Position numbers and translations under genes: made by a program | In this document: piece by piece, positions 1 to 5,565 of the stretch | Position numbering within the stretch: the first letter of the stretch is position 1 | Layout of the letters: the number at the start of each line of letters is the position of its first letter | The notes under the pieces: model-generated | What the model was told of the DNA's origin: nothing | Databases searched by the model: none | What the model saw: only the letters and a program-made list of their open reading frames with translations | NCBI GenBank assembly: GCA_017632695.1 | Contig: JAGBQS010000213.1 | Coordinates: 1-7,292, forward strand | Reading direction: 5' to 3' | DNA length: 7,292 nucleotides | Origin: Bacteroidales bacterium | GTDB lineage: Bacteria > Bacteroidota > Bacteroidia > Bacteroidales > UBA3663

Positions 1-89
1 GAGTTAAATAAAGATTATTAGAGTTATTATTGACTAAGAATAATTTATCGTTGTCAAAAAACTTGTCGATCAAATATTTCGGATCAGAA

Positions 90-1772
90 TTACTTGTCGC
101 CGATCATCAGGCCGCTGTCGTCAACATGAGCCACCAGCGTCTTGGAAACATTGTAATGATAGGTCTTGCCGCTCAGTTCGATCAGACCGATGCCGTTGTT
201 CGAAACATTCAGATCCTGGGACTCAACGTAAAGCTCGGTCTTTCCGACGCCATTATTCTTGACGGTTACGTTCGGACAAACAATCTTGTCGGCATGCATA
301 CCGCCTACGCCATTGATGGTAAGCGTCATGGGTTCCTGCTGTTCGAACGTGTCCTGCAACCGCACTTTGCCTACGCCGTTGAGGCGGAATTGCTCGAGAA
401 CCGGCAGCTGGACGTTGAACTCGATGGTTCCGATCTCGTCGATGCTGTATCCGTCGGTCTTGTGTGTGCGGATATACAGCACACTGTCGCGAACGGTAAC
501 GGTGGTATTGTCGATGATTTCGGTCATGCCCGAAGCGTTGAACGAGCAGGAATCGGCCTGACTGAGAATCAGTTCGCCCACGCCATCGAACTCCACGCTC
601 TTGAACGGTTCCAGCACATCGTTCCGCGAGATGATATCGGTATCGCCTGTCTGTAAGCGTCCGCGATTTGTGCCGAAATTCCAGGTAAAGTGCACATTAT
701 CTTTGAGTTGCATACCTGCACGCTTGGCAAGCGGGAACAGTCCGGCCAGAGCGCAGACCCAGATAGCCATGAGGATGAGCGTGGTTGAGGTGTTGCGCGG
801 TTTCTTGGAGAAAATCAGTCTGCACAAGCCGTAAACAGGCAGAATCAGAACCGTCAGACCGCATGCAACGAAGGCAAAGAGCCACCATCCGGATACATCG
901 CCGGTCTCGACAAACGGTGACCAGGCAGCTGCCGTCGAACCCATTACCAGAACGCCTACCACTATGCATATCAGCATGACTACCAGCGGAATCATAATGG
1001 CGAGCAAAATCAGGGTGATGAAGATCTTGAACATCGTTACAAAGAACGACAGACAGCCGTTGGCGGTATTGCGGACGCCGCTTTCGTTCTGCTTGGGCTT
1101 CTCACGCTTCTCCTGTTCGCGGATGACTTCTTCCTTGATGGTTTCGGGCGTAACCTTCTTGCCTTGCATGCGCAGACGGTCTTCGCTGTTCTGTGCCTCG
1201 GGAATCACCATCCAGAGTATCAGGTAAACGAGCATCAGGATAAACGATGAGATGGAGAATCCGAAGATGTGATAGTTGCCTGCCATCAGCAGCAGCACGA
1301 CAACGACAAACAGGATTCGCCAAGGTAGCGGATCGGTTCCGCCAAAGTAATGGCACAGACCGCTCAGAACGCCACCCAGAAGCTTGTCGTTGGTGTCGCG
1401 GTAGAGCTTGCGCGGACCGGGTTCGGCTGCCGTAGCACTCTCCTTCTTCGACTCGTTTTCAGAAGGCTGTTCAGGCGTCTTTCCGGTTTCGGAAGCCGGC
1501 TCCTCTCCTTCGTCGGTCATCTGTTCTGGCTTGCCCAATTTATTGAGTATCGTCTTGACTGTCATTACATCGATGGCATCCACACCCTGCTGCTTCTTTT
1601 CCCAGAAGAGTTCGGCAATGCGATGTTCAATGTCGTCGGCTATCTCCTCGCCTCCCTCCTGCTTGCCAAAATAGCTGCGCAGGTTGGTCAGGTACTCCTG
1701 AAGCAATTCGTAGGCGTCTTCGTCGATGTTATAGATCGTTCCAAACAGGTTGATGTTTATATTCTTTTTCAT
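90..1772 (-). CDS. PspC-domain inner-membrane protein with C-terminal GIN (DUF2807) head
   Basis: This 560-residue protein has four recognisable parts. Residues 1-85 form a charged soluble domain (starting MKKNININLF) of the kind that precedes PspC domains in Bacteroidetes. Residues 86-120 are a low-complexity Glu/Ser/Pro linker. Residues 121-193 are a PspC domain: a basic KLYRD start, a GGV-SGLCHYFG core, then two hydrophobic helices ending in MVIPEA. After a charged stretch (195-235), further hydrophobic segments lie near 242-278, 296-322 and 329-348. Residues 388-556 are a beta-repeat head with recurrent G-V-G or G-I-G turns (near 397, 466, 488, 508 and 527), typical of DUF2807/GIN. PspC in enterobacteria is a membrane partner in the phage-shock envelope-stress response; that role here is an inference. 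It lies 147 bp downstream of a padR gene, which probably controls it. The ATG at 1772 is preceded by an AACCTCAA repeat and no Shine-Dalgarno. The domain call is firm; the function is open. Confidence 0.9.
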   Translation of the reverse strand: MKKNININLFGTIYNIDEDAYELLQEYLTNLRSYFGKQEGGEEIADDIEHRIAELFWEKKQQGVDAIDVMTVKTILNKLGKPEQMTDEGEEPASETGKTPEQPSENESKKESATAAEPGPRKLYRDTNDKLLGGVLSGLCHYFGGTDPLPWRILFVVVVLLLMAGNYHIFGFSISSFILMLVYLILWMVIPEAQNSEDRLRMQGKKVTPETIKEEVIREQEKREKPKQNESGVRNTANGCLSFFVTMFKIFITLILLAIMIPLVVMLICIVVGVLVMGSTAAAWSPFVETGDVSGWWLFAFVACGLTVLILPVYGLCRLIFSKKPRNTSTTLILMAIWVCALAGLFPLAKRAGMQLKDNVHFTWNFGTNRGRLQTGDTDIISRNDVLEPFKSVEFDGVGELILSQADSCSFNASGMTEIIDNTTVTVRDSVLYIRTHKTDGYSIDEIGTIEFNVQLPVLEQFRLNGVGKVRLQDTFEQQEPMTLTINGVGGMHADKIVCPNVTVKNNGVGKTELYVESQDLNVSNNGIGLIELSGKTYHYNVSKTLVAHVDDSGLMIGDK

Positions 1773-1776
1773 ATCT

Positions 1777-1921
1777 TGAGGTTTTGAGGTTGTGAGGTTT
1801 TTAGGTTTTGAGGTAAGTTACTTTAGGTTTTGAGGTTTTAAGGTAAGATACTAATGTTGCTAAGATCAGGTATATAACCTTACACGCGAAGCAACCTTAT
1901 AACCTTATTACCTTATAACCT
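1777..1921. repeat. Degenerate 8-bp-periodic repeat array with opposed arms
   Basis: Nearly the whole gap between the padR and PspC genes is repetitive. On the plus strand AGGT starts at 1779, 1787, 1795, 1803, 1811, 1825, 1833 and 1841. The spacing is 8 bp except for one 14-bp step, and the commonest unit is TGAGGTTT. In the other orientation ACCT starts at 1877, 1894, 1902, 1910 and 1918, the last four exactly 8 bp apart, with unit ACCTTATA. The last copy overlaps the padR stop codon. The two blocks are imperfect reverse complements of each other, for example about 16 of 20 bases between positions around 1825-1844 and the reverse complement of 1902-1921. About 30 bp of less repetitive sequence separates them. 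In the minus-strand transcript this gives AAGGUUAU-type units followed by ACCUCAAA-type units that end right at the PspC start codon. What it does is unknown. Confidence 0.85.
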
Positions 1922-2261
1922 ATTGTAATAGATTCTGAGGATTCTTGAGAAGTCTGACCGTATTGTCGAGCTCCTCCCAGGCCTGGTCCATGGCCGACAG
2001 GAAGGTCTCCCCTTCCGGCGTCAGCGCGTAATACTTGCGCGGCGGACCTTGTGTGGATTCCTGCCATTGGTAACTCAGCAGGCCGTCGTTCTTCAATCGG
2101 GTCAGCAACGGATACAGCGTACCTTCCACTATGATCAGCCTGGCTTCTTCCAGCTGCTGAATGATGTCGGTAGCGTATGCCGGCGCCCGGTGCAGTATCA
2201 GCAGAATGCAGTATTCGAGCATTCCCTTTCGCATCTGCGATTTGGCATTGTCAATATTCAT
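1920..2261 (-). CDS. PadR-family transcriptional repressor
   Basis: This 113-residue protein is a short PadR regulator: an N-terminal winged helix-turn-helix plus one C-terminal dimerisation helix. Residues 14-40 give the first helices (LEYCILLIL, then a YATDIIQQLEE helix). Residues 45-60 carry the family signature EGTLYPLL-RLKNDGLL, the recognition helix. Residues 72-84 form the wing (GPPRKYYALTPEG), and 86-106 the terminal helix. PadR proteins are usually dimeric repressors that bind a palindrome at their own promoter and release DNA on binding a ligand or under stress. The gene is first in its transcription unit, just after a Bacteroidetes-type promoter that overlaps a perfect inverted repeat, so autoregulation is likely. 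The PspC-domain gene follows. The start ATG at 2261 has an A/T-rich upstream region (about 80 bases of leader) and no Shine-Dalgarno, which is normal in this phylum. The inducing signal cannot be read from the sequence. Confidence 0.93.
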   Translation of the reverse strand: MNIDNAKSQMRKGMLEYCILLILHRAPAYATDIIQQLEEARLIIVEGTLYPLLTRLKNDGLLSYQWQESTQGPPRKYYALTPEGETFLSAMDQAWEELDNTVRLLKNPQNLLQ

Positions 2262-2347
2262 AGTGATATAGTTTTTATTTGTTTCAAGTTTCAGGTGTCA
2301 GAATTCCGGATTCAAGTTCGAAGAATCTGATATCTGTTTTCACGGTG

Positions 2348-2379
2348 CAAAGGTATGCATTTTTAAGGTACTATGCAAT
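2348..2379 (-). promoter_or_regulatory. Bacteroidetes-type promoter of the padR-pspC unit
   Basis: Read on the minus strand, TACCTTTG (plus 2348-2355) matches the -7 consensus TAnnTTTG exactly. ATTG (plus 2376-2379) is a partial match to the -33 TTTG. The 20-bp spacing is within the usual range. Transcription would start near 2340, about 80 bases upstream of the padR ATG. This is a consensus match, not a mapped start. Confidence 0.7.
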
Positions 2380-2395
2380 ACAAGGTACCTTAAAA
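2361..2395. promoter_or_regulatory. Perfect inverted repeat, candidate PadR operator
   Basis: TTTTAAGGTAC (2361-2371) and its exact reverse complement GTACCTTAAAA (2385-2395) flank a 13-base spacer. Arm centres are 24 bp apart, a little over two helical turns. The right arm is itself part of a 10-bp palindrome, AAGGTACCTT (2382-2391). The repeat covers the promoter spacer and the -33 element, so a bound protein would block RNA polymerase. That PadR is the protein is inferred from position and family habit. Confidence 0.65.
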
Positions 2396-2413
2396 TTGCA
2401 AATAATTAAGATT

Positions 2414-2457
2414 ATTTTACATTTGAGCCCTGAATTTGGCACAGAATTTTACATTTG
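2414..2457. repeat. Exact 12-bp direct repeat, 32 bp apart
   Basis: ATTTTACATTTG occurs at 2414-2425 and again at 2446-2457, starting 32 bp apart, or three helical turns. It lies between the padR promoter and the terminator of the preceding unit. Each copy contains TACATTTG, which fits the -7 consensus on the plus strand. The first also has TTG 19 bp upstream (2396-2398). No plus-strand gene follows, so a regulator-binding pair is as likely as a promoter. Confidence 0.55.
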
Positions 2458-2480
2458 TTAACAGATTTCGGCCAATAGAA

Positions 2481-2520
2481 TAAAAAAAATAACCATGATC
2501 TTTGCGAAAGACCATGGTTT
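2481..2520 (-). terminator. Intrinsic terminator closing the malQ-transporter-regulator unit
   Basis: On the minus strand AACCATGGTCTTT and AAAGATCATGGTT form a 13-bp stem with one G-U pair and a three-base CGC loop (plus 2491-2519). It is followed after one A by eight T residues (plus 2489-2482). It lies 25 bp past the stop codon of the regulator gene. The plus-strand reading has no U-tract after the stem, so it should act in one direction only. Confidence 0.92.
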
Positions 2521-2544
2521 ATAATCATAATAATATATGAACCG

Positions 2545-4179
2545 TTACAGTTTCATTACATCTTCCTCGAACGTATCCTTGTTGCCGATGGCATTGTTAC
2601 GCGTGCGCGAACGATAGTTATAAATGGTGGTAAGCGAATAGTTCAGGAACTTGGCTATCTTGGTACTGTCGTTCTCCCCCATCCGGATCAGGGCGAAGAT
2701 GCGGAGTTCGGTGGTCAGCAGTTCGCCCTTTTTGGGCAGAATGGCTGCCTCGGGTTTCAGCAGGGAATTGAACTTCTCCACAAAATTCGGGTAAAGCGTC
2801 AGGAACAGCTCATCGAAGTCGGCATAGAACTTCTCCTGCTCCTCGTCGATGAACTCCGTCGACTTGAGCTTTTTGCCCAGTTCCTCGTACTGACGGGTAT
2901 GCAGCAGGTTGGCCATCTGTCGCTGGAAACTCTCGATGGATGCCAGATAATTGCGCGAACGGGTCAGGTAGTTCATCAGATAGTCGCCCTTGATATGGTC
3001 GGAACTTTGCAGCTGCAGGTTGGCCGAATGGAGCTGCGAGTTGGAGATCTTGAGCTTGTTGTTTGCCTGTGCCAGCAAAGCACGGGTTGCCTGCAGTTTG
3101 CGGTTCAGGCTGAGCTGGGTCAGTATGACGCTTACCATCACTACCGCAATCACCACCAGGAACAGTATCACCAGCTGCGTGTTGCGTTTCTCGGCCCGAA
3201 GCTGGATCTGGCGGTTCTGTTCGATGATGGGGAAAAACGAGGAACTCTCGATGGTACGGAGGTTGGACTTGCAGAGCGTAGCATCCTCGAGGGCACAGAA
3301 CATGTATTCGTAGGCACGGTCCACATCGCCCATCCCGAACAGACGTCCGGCTAATTCGGGCAGCGCCATGTACTCGGTCACTCCGGCGCGGATGTCGGCA
3401 ATGGCTGTCAGAATCAGGTAGCGCAGCTGCAAGTCGGGCTCATTGATCTGTCCGTACGCCTGCGACAGACGCGAATAGGCAAATACCCTTAGTCCGTCGT
3501 TGCAATACGTCAGCAGATGGAGCAGCGTATCGATGCACTGGGCATACTGGCCGTTATCGTAGGCACGGTTGGTGCTGATGATGGTACGGTTTTCGGCATC
3601 CGGTTCGAGCATGAGCAGCGAATCATGATAGACGGCTGCCTGGAGTCGCATCTGCCGGCTGAGCGAAGGTACGGTGCGCGAGGCATAGTCCGCACGCCAG
3701 TCGAGCACGGCATGCTTCACGTTGTAGTAAAGCAGCCGCAGCTCATCGTCGCAGACGGAAAGATCTATTTCGCTCAGGCAGACATACGCCTTGTGGTACA
3801 GTCCCATCATACCGTACAGCCGGGCTTCGTCGATCAGAATGTGACGCTGCAACTTCTCATCCGTTTCGTATTCGGGCAGCCTTTTCAGCCATTCAAGCGT
3901 ACTCATGGCCGAATCGGTCTGGTAATGCAGATAAACGTCGAAGCGCTGGCTGAGAGCCATAATGCGCGTCAGACCTGCCGTTCGCAGGGCTACGCGACTC
4001 AGGCTGTCTGCTCTTTCCGAGCGGATGCGCTGATATTCCGATTTATTTAAAATAGCATCGTCCAGAAGCTCCAACAGCGTCTGGACCGATGCATTTTCCT
4101 GTACTTCCGGCTGTGCCTGCAAACCAAGGGTCGGCAGACACCAGCACAGAACAGACAACAGTAAGAGATGTATTCTCAT
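2545..4179 (-). CDS. SusR-like membrane-spanning one-component regulator (DUF6377 type)
   Basis: The protein has 544 residues from the chosen start. Residues 1-23 look like a signal peptide (MRIHLLLLSVL, then an LQA|Q-like cleavage site). Residues 24-330 are helical, TPR-like and Tyr/Leu-rich, and should lie in the periplasm. One transmembrane helix spans about 334-356. Residues 357-400 look like a coiled coil (Leu, Gln, Asn-rich). The C-terminal 487-528 is a LuxR-like helix-turn-helix: TTELRIFALIRMG, then STKIAKFLNYS and TTIYNYRSR. This matches, from memory, the DUF6377 family that includes or resembles SusR, the starch-utilisation activator of Bacteroides. I chose the ATG at 4179 because it overlaps the transporter stop codon as ATGA, suggesting translational coupling, and puts the signal peptide at the N-terminus. 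An upstream ATG at 4200 would add seven residues. Its neighbours suggest malto-oligosaccharide sensing; the ligand and targets are inferred. Confidence 0.88.
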   Translation of the reverse strand: MRIHLLLLSVLCWCLPTLGLQAQPEVQENASVQTLLELLDDAILNKSEYQRIRSERADSLSRVALRTAGLTRIMALSQRFDVYLHYQTDSAMSTLEWLKRLPEYETDEKLQRHILIDEARLYGMMGLYHKAYVCLSEIDLSVCDDELRLLYYNVKHAVLDWRADYASRTVPSLSRQMRLQAAVYHDSLLMLEPDAENRTIISTNRAYDNGQYAQCIDTLLHLLTYCNDGLRVFAYSRLSQAYGQINEPDLQLRYLILTAIADIRAGVTEYMALPELAGRLFGMGDVDRAYEYMFCALEDATLCKSNLRTIESSSFFPIIEQNRQIQLRAEKRNTQLVILFLVVIAVVMVSVILTQLSLNRKLQATRALLAQANNKLKISNSQLHSANLQLQSSDHIKGDYLMNYLTRSRNYLASIESFQRQMANLLHTRQYEELGKKLKSTEFIDEEQEKFYADFDELFLTLYPNFVEKFNSLLKPEAAILPKKGELLTTELRIFALIRMGENDSTKIAKFLNYSLTTIYNYRSRTRNNAIGNKDTFEEDVMKL

Positions 4180-5528
4180 TCGTGTTCCTTGATGATCCAT
4201 ACTGCGGCTCCACCCACAAGAAGCAATACGCCTGCCAGCACCAGCATGTCCACTTCGGGGGCCAGCTGTCCGGGCGTCGTAAAGGCACCCAGTACCAGAC
4301 CGCCAAGCGCAGCAGCTATAATCTGCGGCAGACAGATGGTGCAGTTAAACAGACCCAGATAGGTGCCTACGTGTCCGCCCTTCAGTGCATTGGTCAGAAT
4401 GGTGAACGGCAAGGCCAGCATGGCTGCCCAGCCGGCTCCGATCAGGGCAAACGAAATGAACAGCGCATACTGCGAGGTAAGCATCGAGGTTGAGATGAAG
4501 CCGATGCCGCCCATGACGAGCGAAACCGTATAGGCCATCTTGATGTTCCTGAAGCGCGGCAGAACCACAGCCCAAAGCATGGAGCCGATAGCCTGAACGG
4601 CAAACAGCACTCCAACCCAATCGCCGGCGGCATTGTACTGTGCCGAAGTGGTATCGAGCACACATTTGCCGTCCTTCAGGACCGTAGGAGCATCGAACGC
4701 CACCGTTGCAATGGCTCCTGCCGTATAGGTCCACATATACATGAAGGCCGCCCAGCAGAAGAACTGAACCAGTCCTACGCTCCAGAAGGCCGATGGTGCC
4801 TTGCGCAAAAGCTCCAGCATACCGGGCTCCGACTCTGCGGCTTCGGCCGAATCAACCGGATGATACTCGTTGTATTCGGCCGGCGCATATTCCTTGACCA
4901 GCAGCGAGGTGTAAACCACGCAGATAATCAGGATGGCAGCACCGATGTAGAAGGCAAACTTCACGGTATCGGGCACCTCGCCCTGCGGAGCCGTACCCGA
5001 AAGACCGAAGGTGGCAAACAGCCAGGGGAACAGATAACCGACCAGAGAGCCGGCGTTGCACAGGAACGACTGGATGCTGTAGGCAGTGGTCTTCTGCTTC
5101 TCGTTCACCATATCGCCCACCATCATCTTGAACGGCTGCATGGCCATGTTGATAGAGGTGTCGAGCAGCATCAGCATCACGGCACCGAAAATCATGGCGA
5201 CATTGACGCTCATGCCCAAGGATCCGGCATTGGGCAGGAAACACATCACCAGAATGGCCACCAGGGCACCCACAAACAGATACGGAATGCGTCGGCCCCA
5301 ACGTGTCCAGGTGCGGTCGGAATACTTACCTACCAGCGGCTGCACGATCATGCCCATGATGGGCGGAAGCAGCCAGAAGAAACTGAGCGAATGCGGATCG
5401 GCTCCCAGCGTAGCAAAGATACGCGAGATGTTGGCCGACTGAAGGGCGTAAGCTATCTGAACGCCGAAAAAGCCGAAGCTGATATTGAACAGCTGACTGA
5501 ATTTCAGATCAGGAAGTTGTTTTGCCAT
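4176..5528 (-). CDS. GPH/SLC45-like sugar:cation symporter, probable maltose importer
   Basis: This 450-residue inner-membrane protein has about twelve hydrophobic helices and fits the major facilitator superfamily, nearest the GPH/SLC45/sucrose-transporter branch. Evidence is the cytoplasmic loop SDRTWTRWGRRIPY (70-83), which corresponds to the SDR-x-GRR signature of plant sucrose carriers, and LGLFNCTICLPQI (391-403), like their LG-x-x-N-x-x-I-x-x-PQ helix. The N-terminal helix carries FNISFGFFGVQ, common in this branch. A hydrophilic loop at about 212-240 separates the two halves, and a loop at 280-303 should be periplasmic. It sits 37 bp downstream of malQ and shares ATGA with the regulator gene that follows, so all three are probably co-transcribed. 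With a glucanotransferase next door, maltose or short malto-oligosaccharides are the most likely substrate, but sequence alone does not prove this. The start ATG at 5528 has no Shine-Dalgarno and is preceded by a short octamer repeat. Confidence 0.9.
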   Translation of the reverse strand: MAKQLPDLKFSQLFNISFGFFGVQIAYALQSANISRIFATLGADPHSLSFFWLLPPIMGMIVQPLVGKYSDRTWTRWGRRIPYLFVGALVAILVMCFLPNAGSLGMSVNVAMIFGAVMLMLLDTSINMAMQPFKMMVGDMVNEKQKTTAYSIQSFLCNAGSLVGYLFPWLFATFGLSGTAPQGEVPDTVKFAFYIGAAILIICVVYTSLLVKEYAPAEYNEYHPVDSAEAAESEPGMLELLRKAPSAFWSVGLVQFFCWAAFMYMWTYTAGAIATVAFDAPTVLKDGKCVLDTTSAQYNAAGDWVGVLFAVQAIGSMLWAVVLPRFRNIKMAYTVSLVMGGIGFISTSMLTSQYALFISFALIGAGWAAMLALPFTILTNALKGGHVGTYLGLFNCTICLPQIIAAALGGLVLGAFTTPGQLAPEVDMLVLAGVLLLVGGAAVWIIKEHE

Positions 5529-5535
5529 AATGAAT

Positions 5536-5560
5536 GTTGCAGTTGTTGCAGTGTTGCAGT
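5536..5560. repeat. Three copies of GTTGCAGT before the transporter gene
   Basis: GTTGCAGT occurs at 5536-5543, 5545-5552 and 5553-5560, all exact, and fills most of the 37-bp gap between malQ and the transporter gene. In the transcript it reads as ACUGCAAC three times and ends 7 bases before the transporter start codon. The 8-9 bp period resembles the longer array upstream of the PspC gene, although the unit is different. Function unknown. Confidence 0.8.
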
Positions 5561-5565
5561 TAAAA

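Noticed and set aside
26..44. Small hairpin downstream of the PspC gene as a terminator
   Set aside because: The stem is six A/T pairs with a seven-base loop and no clean U-tract. It is too weak to call.
61..106. Partial duplication of the end of the PspC gene (ACTTGTCG-ATCA at 61-72 and again, with three extra bases, at 92-106)
   Set aside because: It is short and imperfect, with no visible effect on the reading frame. It may be chance or an old slippage event.
30..656. Open frame of 208 codons on the plus strand
   Set aside because: It is antisense to the GIN head of the PspC-domain gene. The protein shows no recognisable domain, whereas the minus-strand frame has clear repeats and membrane segments.
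4180..4200. ATG at 4200 as the start of the regulator gene
   Set aside because: It is possible, but it adds seven polar residues before the signal peptide and loses the ATGA coupling, so the ATG at 4179 is preferred.
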